From CAIWHR01 sp963786625 (lineage in GTDB: Bacteria > Pseudomonadota > Gammaproteobacteria > Burkholderiales > Casimicrobiaceae), in NCBI GenBank assembly GCA_963786625.1, contig CAWAZS010000010.1, positions 62,001 through 126,000 of the forward strand: DNA of 64,000 bases, in the 5' to 3' direction. Shown here piece by piece: positions 1 through 9,824 of the stretch. A program made the translations under genes and the position numbers. How positions within the stretch are numbered: position 1 is the first letter of the stretch; every line of letters starts with the position of its first letter. The notes below the pieces were generated by a model. That model was given only the letters and a program-made list of their open reading frames with translations, ran no database searches and was not told the DNA's origin.

Positions 1-664
1 GAGGTCGCCCGCCGTCTCGCGCACGAGATCAAGAATCCGCTGACGCCGATCCAGCTCTCGGCGGAGCGGCTCGAGCGAAAGCTCTCGGGGAAGCTCGACG
101 CGCCGGACCAGGAGGCGCTCGACGCGCGGCGCGCAGACGATCATCGCGCAGGTGGCGGCGATGAAGCACATGGTCGACGATTTCGCGATCTACGCGCGAC
201 AGCCGCGGCCCGGAACGATGCAGCAGATCGACGTCGGCGCCCTCTTGCTCGACGTGCTGGCGTTGTACGACAATCTGCGTCCGCGCATCACGCTGTCCCT
301 TCCGACCGAGCCGCTCGTCATCCAGGGCGAACCGACCCGCCTGCGCCAGGTGTTCCACAATCTCCTTCAGAACTCGATCGACGGCCAGGCCGAGACCGCC
401 GAGCCGCATTACGACATTTCGCTCGCGGCGCGGGGCGACGACGCGGTTCTCGCGTTCGAGGACGCCGGAATCGGCTTCCCGGACAGCGTGCTCCACCGCG
501 CATTCGAGCCGTACGTGACGACGAAGGCGAAAGGCACGGGGCTGGGGCTCGCCATCGTCAAGAAGATCGTCGACGAGCACCGCGGCCGCGTCGAGCTCGG
601 CAACCGGGCGCCCTGCGGCGCCCGCGTCACGCTGGTTTTCCCGCGCAGCACCGCGGCGGCGTAG
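1..664 (+). CDS. ntrY: NtrY-like sensor histidine kinase, C-terminal part
   Basis: This is the 3' end of a nitrogen-related two-component sensor kinase; the N-terminal membrane and sensor regions lie outside the window. The dimerisation/phospho-acceptor box LAHEIKNPLTP is at nt 19-51, the N box (QVFHNLLQNSIDG) near nt 340-380, and the G box with GTGLGLAIVKKIVDEH near nt 535-585, so both the HisKA and HATPase_c domains are present. The reading frame shifts once near nt 122-135, between the H box and the conserved VAAMKHMVDDFA segment. Both sides match the family, so one extra base is the simplest reading. It ends 12 nt before an NtrX-like response regulator, its presumed partner. Confidence 0.85.
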
Positions 665-676
665 GATACGGGGCTG

Positions 677-1991
677 ATGGCGCCTTCCAAGGAAATCCTG
701 ATCGTCGACGACGAAGTCGGCATCCGCGAGCTGCTCTCCGAAATTCTGCAGGACGAGGGCTATCGCGTGAGCCTCGCCGAAAACGCGACGGCGGCGCGCG
801 CCTACCGCGTCGAGGGAGCAGCCGGCGCTCGTGCTGCTCGACATCTGGATGCCCGACACCGACGGCGTGACGCTCCTGCGCGAGTGGGCGGCGGCGGGTC
901 TGCTCACGATGCCGGTGATCATGATGTCCGGACACGGCACGATCGAGACGGCGGTCGAGGCGACGAAGATCGGCGCCATCGATTTCCTCGAGAAGCCGGT
1001 CGGGATGCAGAAGCTGCTCGGCAGCGTGTCGCGCGCGCTCAAGACGGCCCTGTCGCGGGAGCCCCGCCGCGTCTCGCTCGCGGCGCTGGGCACGAGCCCC
1101 GCGGTGCGCGACATCGAGCGGCAGCTGGAGCAGCTGCTTGCCGCGCGAAAGCCGATATTGATCCTGGGCGAGGCCGGGACCGGGCACGAGACGGCGGCGC
1201 GCGCGCTGCACGCGCCGGATGCGCCGTGGGTCGCGCTGCCCGGCGGCTCGCGGCTCGCCGCGAACCCGCTGGCGGTGCTCGAGGAGGCGCGCGAGGGCAC
1301 GCTTTTCTGCGCCGAGATCGGGCAGTACACCAAGGCCGAGCAGCGCGGGCTCGCGTTCCTCATGCCCAAGCTCGACAAGGCCAACGTGACGCTCGTCTGC
1401 ACGAGCGCGGAGCCTCTGGGAAACCTGGCCGCGGAGGGCAAGTTCGACGCAGCGCTGCTCTCGGCGCTGTCGACGGGCGCCATTCTGCTGCCGCCCCTGC
1501 GCGCGCGACGCGAGGACATTCCGGCGCTGATCGAGCGATTCTGGTCCGACGTTGTCGCGCAGGAGCGCAATGCGCAGCAGGCCACCGCCCGCTCGCTCGC
1601 GACGCTGCAGCCACCGGCGCTCTCCGCGCTCGCCGCCGCCTACTGGCCCGGCAACCTCGACCATCTGCAGAGCGTCGTCGCCAATCTCGCGCTGTACGCC
1701 GGCTCGGGCGACATCACGACCGAGCACGTCAAGCGCCTGCTCGGCGAGGCCGCCGCGGCGAACCAGGCCGTCGCTCCGGAGATCACTGCGCGCTTCTTCG
1801 AGCTGCCGCTGCGCGAGGCGCGCGAGGCGTTCGAGCGAATCTACTTCGAGCAGCTGCTGGGGCGCGAGCAGAGCAACATGAGCCGCGTGGCCGAGCGGGC
1901 GGGGCTGGAGCGCACGCACCTTTACCGCAAGCTGAAACAGCTTTCCATCCGCTTCGCGCGGCGCGGTGACGACGGCAACGGCGGCGGCTGA
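677..1991 (+). CDS. ntrX: NtrX-like response regulator with degenerate AAA+ domain
   Basis: Response regulator paired with the upstream kinase. The receiver domain carries the phospho-acceptor aspartate in LLDIWMPDTDG and the switch lysine in FLEKPV. The C-terminus is a Fis-type helix-turn-helix (SNMSRVAERAGLERTHLYRK). The central sigma-54 activator ATPase looks inactive. The Walker A segment reads GEAGTGHE, with His where Lys is needed. The GAFTGA loop that contacts sigma-54 is absent. The Walker B position reads LFCAE instead of LFLDE. Some NtrX orthologues are known to lack GAFTGA and to act as ordinary DNA-binding regulators, and I infer that here. One frame break lies near nt 800-815, inside the receiver domain. 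The total length of about 438 codons is normal for NtrX. Confidence 0.82.
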
Positions 1992-2033
1992 CGCGGCGGC
2001 CACGCGTCGCTGCGCCCCACGCCGCTCCCGCCC

Positions 2034-3917
2034 ATGACGGTCCCGGTCGACTCATCGAAGCGCATGTCGCCGCTCGTGATCGGCGCGATCGGCGTCGTCT
2101 TCGGCGACATCGGCACCTCCCCTCTCTACACGCTGCGCCAGTGCTTCGCCGGAGAGCATCCGGTGGCGCTGACGCCGGACAACGTGCTGGGGATCCTGTC
2201 GATCATCTTCTGGTCGCTGGTGATCATCGTCACCGTGAAGTACGTGACGCTGATCATGCGCGCCGACAATCGCGGCGAGGGCGGAATCCTCGCGCTGACG
2301 GCGCTCGTCTCGCGCGGGCTGGGCGACCGGACGCGCACCCGCTGGTGGCTCGTCGGATTCGGCATCTTCGGCGCGGCGATGTTCTACGGCGACGGCATGA
2401 TCACGCCGGCGATCTCGGTGCTGGGCGCCGTCGAGGGGCTGGAAATCATCACGCCGCAGCTGCATCCGTTCGTCGTCCCGGCGGCGGTGGTGATCGTCGT
2501 CGCGCTGTTCGCCATCCAGAAGCGCGGAACGGCGAGCGTCGGACTCCTGTTCGGGCCGGTGATGTGCACCTGGTTCGTCGTGCTCGCCGTGCTCGGGCTG
2601 CTCGAGATCCTCGACAATCCGTCGGTCGTGCTCGCGCTGAACCCGGCCTACGCGGCCGCGTTCGTCGCGAGCAACCCGGGGCTCGCCTTCCTCGCGCTGG
2701 GCGCGGTCGTTCTCGGGGTGACCGGCACGGAGGCGCTCTACGCGGACATGGGTCATTTCGGCGTCGCGCCGATCCGCCGCGCGTGGCTCTGGTTCGTGAT
2801 GCCCGCGCTCGTGCTCAATTACTTCGGGCAGGGCGCGCTGCTGCTGTCCAATCCGCAGGCGATCAAGAACCCGTTCTACCTGCTCGCGCCGCAGTGGGCG
2901 CTGATTCCGCTGGTCGTGCTGGCGACCTGCGCCGCGGTCATCGCGTCGCAGGCCGTCATCTCGGGCGCCTTCTCGCTGACCCGCGCGGCGATCCAGATGG
3001 GCTACTGCCCGCGCCTGAAGATCCTGCACACCTCCGACCGCCAGATCGGGCAGATCTACATTCCGTTCATCAACTGGACGCTGCTCGTCGCGGTTCTGCT
3101 GCTGGTGCTGGGGTTTCGCCGCTCCGACAACCTCGGCGGCGCGTACGGCATCGCGGTCACGCTGGCGATGCTCATCGACTCGATGCTGATCTACGTCGTG
3201 ATGCGGCGGATCTGGAACTGGGGCCGCCCCGTTGCGCTTCGGCCATCGTGCTGCCGCTGTTCGTGATCGACTTCCTCGTTCCTGTCGTCGAACTCGCTGA
3301 AGGTGCCGGAGGGCGGCTGGTTTCCGCTGCTGATCGGCGTCGTCGTGTTCACGCTGCTGACGACCTGGAAGCGCGGCCGCGCGTTGCTGATGGAGCGGCT
3401 CGCCGAGGACTCGATGCCGCTCGACATCTTCATCGAGAGCATCGGCGCGAGCCCGCCGCCGCGGGTGCCGGGCACCGCGGTGTTCCTGACCTCGACGGCG
3501 GACCGCGTGCCCCACGCGCTCCTGCACAATCTGAAGCACAACAAGGTGCTGCACGACCGCGTCCTGCTGCTGACGATCCACACGCAGGACTTCCCGCGCG
3601 TGCCGCCGACGGAGCGCGTGCGGCTCTTCGAGCTCGGGCACGCGTTCTGGCGGATGGACGCGTACTACGGCTTCATGGAGGACCCCGACGTTCCGGAGCT
3701 GCTCGAGGCGACCGGAAAGGAGGGCTTCGAGTTCGACATGATGGAGACGTCGTTCTTCGTGTCCCGCGAGACGCTGATCGCGACGGTCGCCCCGGGAATG
3801 GCGCTCTGGCGCGAGCGGCTGTTCGTGTCGATGTCGAAGATGGCGGTCAAGGCGACCGACTTCTTCCACATTCCGACGAACCGCGTCGTCGAGCTCGGTA
3901 CGCAGGTGGAGTTGTAG
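2034..3917 (+). CDS. kup: Kup/Trk-type low-affinity K+ uptake protein
   Basis: Integral membrane potassium:proton symporter of the KUP/HAK family. The N-terminus has the family signature VFGDIGTSPLYTLRQCF, followed by about twelve hydrophobic segments and a soluble C-terminal domain (from about residue 440) containing SADR/VPHALLHNLKHNKVLH and the conserved end NRVVELGTQVEL. The length of 627 codons matches E. coli Kup (622). Two frame breaks about 60 nt apart (near 3230 and 3288) cancel each other; only the stretch between them, which reads IVLPLFVIDFLV in the alternate frame, is displaced. Compensating indels leaving the rest of the gene perfect suggest sequence error. The gene is convergent with rpoH and the two share a terminator. 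Confidence 0.93.
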
Positions 3918-3984
3918 CGTCGCGCCGGGACGGGCAACGCGCGTCGCATCGGCCGCGCAATGGCACGGCGGCGAAGCCCAGAGA

Positions 3985-4008
3985 AAACGCCGGCACCCGC
4001 CGGCGTTT
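3985..4008. terminator. Bidirectional intrinsic terminator between kup and rpoH
   Basis: A perfect 10-bp inverted repeat (AAACGCCGGC / GCCGGCGTTT) with a 4-nt ACCC loop lies 67 nt after the kup stop and 25 nt after the rpoH stop. On the reverse strand the stem runs into TTTTC, on the forward strand into TTTCC, so it can serve both convergent genes, and better for rpoH. Confidence 0.8.
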
Positions 4009-4032
4009 CCGTGACCTGCCGCGCGGCCGGGC

Positions 4033-4889
4033 TCAGAGCCCGGCCATCTGCGCCCGCATCGACTTCAGCGCCTTGCCTTCGATCTGGCGGATGCGCTCCG
4101 CGGACACGCCGTATTCGTCGGCGAGGTCCTGCAGCGTCGCCGGGTCGTTCTCGACGAGCCAGCGCGCCTCGATGATGCGGCGGCTGCGGCCGTCGAGCTT
4201 GGCGAGCGCGCGCCTGCAACCCCGTCGCGCGGTTCGTGCGCCGTCTCGGCGCGCTCGAGGATCTGCACCGGCTCGTTCTCGGTGTCGGTGAGATAGGCGA
4301 TCGGCGTGACGGCGTCGCCCTCGTCCTCCGGCTGCGGGTCGAGCGCGATGTCCCGGCCCGTGAGGCGCGTCTCCATCTCGAGGACTTCCTCCGGCTTGAC
4401 GCCGAGGTCCTTCGCGATGGCCCGCGCCTCCTTGTCCGTGAGCGCGGCCGAGCTGGCCTTCATGCTGCGCAGGTTGAAGAAGAGCTTGCGCTGCGCCTTG
4501 GTCGTGGCGACCTTGACGAGGCGCCAGTTGCGCAGCACGTATTCGTGGATCTCGGCCCGGATCCAGTGCAGCGCGAACGAGACCAGGCGCACGCCGCGCT
4601 CGGGGTCGAAGCGGCGCACGGCCTTCATCAGCCCGATGTTGCCTTCCTGGATGAGGTCGGCCTGCGGCAGCCCGTAGCCCAGGTACTTGCGGCTCACCGC
4701 GACGACCAGGCGCAGGTGCGAAAGCACGAGCTGCTGGGCGGCGTCGAGGTCGTTGTCGCGGGTCAGCCGGCGCCCCAGCTCGAGCTCCTGCTCGGCGGAG
4801 AGCAGCGGAAAGCGGTTCACCGCCTGGATGTAATGGTCCAGGCTGCCCAGAGAGGCGGGGGTCGGGAAAGCCAACGCGGTTCCGGTCAT
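4033..4889 (-). CDS. rpoH: RNA polymerase heat-shock sigma factor RpoH (sigma-32)
   Basis: Sigma factor directing RNA polymerase to heat-shock promoters. Start chosen at the ATG giving MTGTALAFPTPASLGSL because AAGGAG lies about 11 nt upstream; a longer ORF to 4952 has no family match. Region 1.2/2 is clear (NRFPLLSAEQELELGRRL; LVVAVSRKYLGYGLPQADLIQEGNIGLMKAV split across two helices). The RpoH box appears as AQRKLFFNLR, and region 4.2 ends YGVSAERIRQIEGKALKSMR. A frame break near nt 4205-4230 separates region 3 from region 4. Beyond it the protein reads LDGRSRRIIEARWLVENDPATL and stops at 4033. The upstream promoter is overlapped by a CIRCE operator. In many betaproteobacteria ftsE-ftsX sit between ftsY and rpoH; they are absent here. 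Confidence 0.93.
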
Positions 4890-4953
4890 GGTGTCTCGTC
4901 TCCTTGTCGGAGGGCTGCAGCGCGAGGCTCGGCCCTCCGCGTGCTTCTGCATA

Positions 4954-4983
4954 ATTTTAGCACTCGGGCAATCAGAGTGCTAA
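4954..4983 (-). promoter_or_regulatory. rpoH promoter overlapped by a perfect CIRCE (HrcA) operator
   Basis: Positions 4957-4983 read TTAGCACTC, nine bases, GAGTGCTAA: an exact match to the CIRCE consensus bound by the heat-shock repressor HrcA. On the reverse strand TTAGCA (4978-4983) and TAAAAT (4954-4959) with an 18-bp spacer form a plausible sigma-70 promoter, so HrcA would occlude RNA polymerase. The rpoH ATG is 65 nt downstream of the -10 box. Known: HrcA/CIRCE usually governs groESL and dnaKJ-grpE. Inference: sigma-32 synthesis is under HrcA control here, joining the negative and positive heat-shock circuits. Confidence 0.9.
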
Positions 4984-5215
4984 GGCCCGGAAAAGTTCCC
5001 GAGCGATTTCGTCGGGATAGAGCTCTCGCGCGGCATCCGGCGCCCGCGTCGGGGCGTCGCACGGCTCCGGCATGCCATCGCGCCGAGCATTGGCAGACAT
5101 CGGCGGAGCGCCGCCAGGCACGCAGTGTGCGCTCACTGACGAGTTCCAGGAGTCGCTGGGCCACACGATGCGGCGTCCGGCGCCAGCGGCAAGACCGCCG
5201 GCGCCGCATCGCGGG
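4984..5215. other. Spacer between ftsY and the rpoH promoter
   Basis: About 230 bases with no convincing gene. Reverse-frame ORFs exist but show no recognisable family. One ends DAARELYPDEIARELFRALAL over 64 codons and could be a short unknown protein or a remnant. No ftsE or ftsX sequence remains. Confidence 0.5.
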
Positions 5216-6159
5216 TCAGCCGACCAGCGCGTCGACGAAGTCCGCGGCGACGAACGGCTTGAGGTCGTCCAACCCCTCGCCGACGCCGATGAACCGCAGC
5301 GGAATCGGGCGCTCCTTGGCGATCGCGGCGACCATGCCGCCCTTCGCGCTGCCGTCGAGCTTGGTCAGGATGAGGCCGGTGAGACCCAGCGCGTCGTCGA
5401 ACGCCCGGACCTGGGCGAGCGCGTTCTGCCCGGTGTTCGCGTCGAGGACGAGCAGCGTCTCGTGCGGCGCGCGTCGGGTCGGTCTTGCGGATCACCCGCT
5501 GAACCTTGCGGATCTCGTCCATCAGGTGCAGCTGCGTGGGCAGCCGGCCGGCGGTGTCGGCGAGCACGACATCGACGCTGCGCGCCTTCGCCGCGGCGAT
5601 CGCGTCGAACATCACCGCGCCCGGGTCGCCGCCGGCCTGCGAGATCACCGTCGACGCCGTTGCGCTCGCCCCAGACCGACGAGCTGCTCGCGCGCCGCGG
5701 CGCGGAACGTGTCGCCGGCGGCGAGCAGCACCGACAGCCCCTGCGACTGAAAATACCGGGCAAGCTTGCCGATCGAGGTCGTCTTGCCGGCGCCGTTGAC
5801 TCCCGCGAGCATGATGACGAACGGCCGCGCGTCGGTGACGACCAGCGGCGCTCGAGCGGAGCGAGCAGTTCGAGCAGCGCCGCCTTGAGGACAGCCCGCG
5901 GGTCCTGGTCCGCACCGGCGCGCTTCCATCGCGCTGCGAGGTCGTCGAGCAGGTGCCGGGTCGCCGCCACGCCGACGTCGGCGGTGATGAGCGCGCTCTC
6001 GAGCTCTTCGAGCGTTTCCTCGTCGAGCTTGCGCCGAGCGAACACCCCGCCGAGCGCGCCGGCGAGCTTCTCGCGCGAGCGCGCGAGCCCCGCCGCGAGC
6101 CGCTCGGCCCAGGGCTTCTTCTCGTCCTGCTCGGATTTTCGCTTGAAGAGATCGAGCAT
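5216..6159 (-). CDS. ftsY: Signal recognition particle receptor FtsY
   Basis: SRP-receptor GTPase that docks ribosome/SRP complexes to the inner membrane for co-translational insertion. Visible in order: N-terminal helical N domain (KLDEETLEELESALITADVG), G1 P-loop GVNGAGKTTSIGKLA, the AAGDTFRAAAREQL insertion box, G3 DTAGRLPTQ, G4 TKLDGSAKGG, and the closing GVGEGLDDLKPF. It is read through three frame breaks (near 5850, 5665 and 5475); each side continues the same family alignment. FtsY is essential, so real inactivation is implausible. The acidic A domain is very short, as in many betaproteobacteria. It is transcribed away from rsmD. Confidence 0.92.
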
Positions 6160-6306
6160 GGCGGCGCAACGGCCGACGGAGCAACTGCCGGGGTCTGCGG
6201 GGCGGATGTACGCCCGCGTCGCAGGTGAGGTGCAATTTTACCCGCAGCCGCCGCGGCGCCGGCTCATAATGCGCTTTTCGCACCCTCGCCCCGACCCAGA
6301 ACAACC

Positions 6307-6872
6307 TTGCCGGCGTCCCGCGCGAATCGCGTTCGCATCATCGGCGGCGCCTGGCGCCGGCGCCTGATCCGCTTCCCGGCGGTGGAGGGTCTCCATCCGA
6401 CGCCGGATCGCGTGCGCGAGACGCTGTTCAACTGGCTCGGGCAGGACCTCACGGGAAAGCGCTGCCTCGACCTCTACGCCGGCTCGGGCGCGCTCACGCT
6501 CGAGGCCGCCTCGCGCGGTGCGGCGCTTGCCGTGGCCGTCGACCGCGACCGCGCGGCCATCGACGCGCTCAGGGAGAACAGCGCGCTGCTGGGGGCCGCC
6601 GCGGCTGGAGGCCCGCGCTCGGCGACGCCAGATCGTTCATCGCCGCCGAGCGCCGGGAATTCGACGTGATCTTTCTCGACCCGCCGTTTCGCGACGACCC
6701 GTGGCCGTGGCTGCTGCCGGCGTGCGCGCCGCGGCTCGCGCCGGACGGTTTCGTCTATGCGGAGGCGCGGCGCGCGCTGTCGCCGCCTCCCGCGTTCGCG
6801 CTGTGGCGCCGCGACAAGGCCGGGCAGGTGCATTATCATCTTTTCGTCCGCGCGCGCACCGGGCCGGATTGA
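6307..6872 (+). CDS. rsmD: 16S rRNA (guanine-966-N2)-methyltransferase RsmD
   Basis: Methylates G966 of 16S rRNA using S-adenosylmethionine. It starts at TTG (6307), giving PASRANRVRIIGGAWRRR, which matches the family N-terminus. The SAM motif is LDLYAGSGALTLEAASRGA, and the catalytic/binding motif IFLDPPF lies at about 6668-6690. One frame break near 6600 lies between the SAM motif and DPPF. It lies just upstream of coaD, a common arrangement. Confidence 0.9.
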
Positions 6873-6909
6873 GCGCCCCCAACCGCCGTCCCCTTCACCC
6901 CGGCTACCC

Positions 6910-7398
6910 ATGCTCACGGTCGTCTACCCCGGAACCTTCGACCCGTTCACCCGCGGCCACGAGGATCTCGTGCGCAGGGCGGCAAGGCTCTTCGGCCGGG
7001 TGATCGTCGGCGTCGCCGACAGCGCGGCCAAGCAGCCGTTCTTCACTGCGGCGGAGCGGGTGGAGATGGTGCGCGAGGTGCTGTCGACGTATGCCAACGT
7101 CGAGGTGAAGGCCTTCTCGGGGCTGCTGATGGATTTCGTCCACGAGCAGGGCGCGCGCGTCATCCTGCGCGGCCTGCGCGCGGTGTCCGATTTCGAGTAC
7201 GAGTTCCAGATGGCGGGAATGAACCGGAACCTGTTCCCGGAGGTCGAAACGCTGTTTCTGACGCCGTCCGAGCAGTACACGTTCATTTCGGCGACGATCG
7301 TGCGGGAGATCGCGAAGTTCGGCGGCGACGTTTCGTCGTTCGTCCACCCGGCGGTGCTCGCGCGTCTGAAGGCCAAGGTCGCCGGTCGGAAGGCATAG
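6910..7398 (+). CDS. coaD: Phosphopantetheine adenylyltransferase CoaD
   Basis: Transfers AMP from ATP to 4'-phosphopantetheine, the penultimate step of coenzyme A synthesis. It carries the nucleotidyltransferase signature YPGTFDPFTRGHEDLVRRA at the N-terminus (the H-x-G-H relative), RGLRAVSDFEYEFQMAGMN in the middle, and the ISATIVREIAKFGGDVSSFV C-terminal motif. The 162-codon length is normal and the frame is intact. The gene follows rsmD by 37 nt and precedes a ferredoxin gene by 10 nt, the usual rsmD-coaD-fdx cluster. Confidence 0.96.
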   Translation: MLTVVYPGTFDPFTRGHEDLVRRAARLFGRVIVGVADSAAKQPFFTAAERVEMVREVLSTYANVEVKAFSGLLMDFVHEQGARVILRGLRAVSDFEYEFQMAGMNRNLFPEVETLFLTPSEQYTFISATIVREIAKFGGDVSSFVHPAVLARLKAKVAGRKA

Positions 7399-7408
7399 GG
7401 GCTGCGGC

Positions 7409-7683
7409 ATGGCATTGATGATCACCGACGAATGCATCAACTGCGACGTCTGCGAGCCCGAGTGTCCGAACGACGCGATCTCGCAGGGCGCGGAGATCTA
7501 CGTCATCGATCCGAAGAAGTGCACCGAGTGCGTCGGGCATTTCGACAAGCCCGCAGTGCGTGGAGGTCTGCCCCGTCGACTGCATCCCGGTCAACCCGGA
7601 GTTCGTCGAGACGCGCGGACGAGCTCCGGATCAAGTACGAGGGGCTGATGGCCCTCAAGAAGGCCGCGGAAGGCGCGGTCTAG
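7409..7683 (+). CDS. YfhL-type 2[4Fe-4S] ferredoxin
   Basis: Small electron-transfer protein with two cubane clusters. The first ligand set is CINCDVCEPECPN, the second begins KKCTEC and finishes CVEVCPVDCI after a frame change. Two frame breaks are needed, near 7553 (after GHFDKP) and near 7615 (after NPEFVETR). The tail then reads DELRIKYEGLMALKK and stops at 7683. About 90 residues, as expected. Family members commonly follow coaD; the redox partner is not known. Confidence 0.88.
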
Positions 7684-7769
7684 GACCTCGCGCCGCGTCC
7701 GGTTGCCGCCGCGCGCGACTCGCTGCGGCGCGCGACCGCGCCGCGTCACGCGCTGGCGCGGCCGCGGCC

Positions 7770-9739
7770 CTAGGCGTTGGCGGCCGCGGGCAGCGGATCG
7801 GGCTGCGCGACGACGCCGTCGACCACCTCGACCGCGCGCATGAGCCCCGCGACCTGCGCCGCGAGCCCCTCGTCCTGTTGCTCCAGCTCGCCGATGCGCT
7901 CCTCGAGCTCGCTGCTCGCGCGGTGGATCCGCTCGACGCTCTCGAGGCGGCGCCGCAATTGCAGGTGGTGCTCGCGCACCTGCGTCTCCAGCGGCGACAT
8001 CGTCGCCCGCAGCCAGCTCTCGACGTCGCGGTTCGCGATGTCGTAGACGTGCTTGACGCGCGTGGCGATCGTCTCGAAGAACCGCTTGGTCAGCGAGAAT
8101 TTCGCGCTGGAGAGCATGTTCCAGAGCGTGTTGAAGTGCTCGTTGTAGGCGTGCTCGAGCCGGTCGATCTCCTTCTGGTACTTGAGCATCGAGAACGGCG
8201 GCGGCACGAAGTGCTCGATGCCCTGCTCGGCAGCGAAGCGCACGTACATCGCCTGCATCATGTCGTGGATCTCGACGGCCCGCTGCGCGGCGTCGTCGAA
8301 GTCGCGGCGGATCGCCGCGAAGAACTCGCGCATCGCGCCGCGCACGCCCTTGGTGAACGGGCTGCGCTCGATGCCGCGGCGCGTGCGGCCGGCGTTCGCG
8401 CGCAGCGCCTCGAGGCCGATGACGTCGAACAGGGCGTTGGTCTGCTGGGTGAACACGGTGCGCAGCGCGGTGAACCGCTGGAGCCCGCGCTCGAAGACCT
8501 CCTTCTCCTCGCGCACGCGGTCCATCATGTGCTCGACGACGTCCTGGTTCTTGCCGCGCAGCGCGCGGAGCTCGCCGAGCTGCTCGGCGATGCTGGTCCG
8601 CCGTCGCTCGAGCATCGCGCACACGCCGTCGGCGATCGCGCCGACCTCGGCCCGCGTCGCCGCGCCGACGATGCGGTGCTTGGCGGGGATGAGCTTGCCG
8701 GACAGCGCTTCCTCGAGCGCCGGCAGACGGCTCTTCGCGAGCAGCGCGTCGTCGCCGTTGACCTTGGCGAGCAGCCCCTTCTGCGCCGACACCGCGTAGA
8801 CCTGCGTCGGCGGCAGACCCAGCAGCGCGGCGGACGCGGCGACCTGCCGGTCGATCTCGGCGTCGATCTCGGCCGCGGACTTGAGCTCGTCCCAGAGACC
8901 GTCGATCTTGTTCAGGACCACGATCCGACCGCACTTCTGCGCGGGATCGCCGCCGGCCAGGTGACGGGTCCACACGTCGAGGTCGGATCGGGTGACCCCG
9001 GTGTCGGCGCCGAGCACGAACAGGACCGCGTGCGCGTTGGGCAGCAGGCTCAGCGTGAGCTCGGGCTCGGTGCCGATCGCGTTGAACCCGGGCGTGTCGA
9101 GGACGACGAGGCCCTGCTGCAGCAGCGGATGCGGGAAGTTGATGATCGCATGGCGCCAGCACGGAACGTCGACGCTGGCTTCGCCGGCGGTGCTGCGCGG
9201 AATCACCGTCGGATCCTCGTCGTGGAGGCCCAGCGCCCGGGCGAGCGCCGCCGGCACGCGCTTGGTCTGCGAGATGCGCGCGAGCTCCTCGCTCATCCTT
9301 CCGGCGGCGCCGAGGTCGAGCGGGAACGTGACCCACTCGTCGGCGAAATTCATGAAATCCTGCAGCGTCGCGTCCTTGAGCCGCGTCTCGATCGGCAGCA
9401 GGCGTATCGACGGCGGCCGCGTGGCGTCGTGGAGCAGCTCGGTCGGGCACATGGTCGTGCGACCCGTCGTCGTGGGCAGCAGGCGCTGGCCGAAGTCGGC
9501 GAAGAAGATCGCGTTGATGAGCTCCGACTTGCCGCGCGAGAATTCCGCGACGAACGCGACGACGAGCTTGTCCTGGTGCAGCCGCGTCAGCAGCTGCTGG
9601 ACCTTGAGGTCGATCCGGGCATCCGCGAGATCCTGCTCGCTTGAGCCACTCGTGCAGCGCGGAGACGGCCGCGAGCCAGGCGCTTGCGCCAGTCGCCATA
9701 GGCGTCGAAGCGCGCTGCGAATTCACGCGGAGGAGCCAT
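7770..9739 (-). CDS. Dynamin-family large GTPase
   Basis: Bacterial dynamin-like protein, probably membrane-associated and able to self-assemble, of unknown cellular role. GTPase motifs seen: G1 FSRGKSELINA, G2 threonines in TTTGRTTMCP, G3 DTPG, and G4 NKID. After residue about 330 the protein is helical, with a C-terminal coiled coil (RRRLESVERIHRASSELEER). Start chosen at MAPPREFAARFDAYGDWRKRL with AGGAG-like purines nearby. Two frame breaks lie between about 9590 and 9700, before G1; the remaining 560 codons are clean. It lies 85 nt from mutM on the same strand. A role in membrane remodelling is inferred from the family only. Confidence 0.8.
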
Positions 9740-9824
9740 GCGGGTGCCTGCCGTTCTTCTTGTCGCCTGCGGGGGAGCCGACGCGGGGCCGGATAATCTA
9801 TCACAGGCGCGCGCGCCGCCCGCG

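Noticed and set aside
1..9739. Pseudogene cluster
   Set aside because: Frame breaks hit essential genes, preserve all motifs on both sides and sometimes compensate each other; sequence error is more likely than decay.
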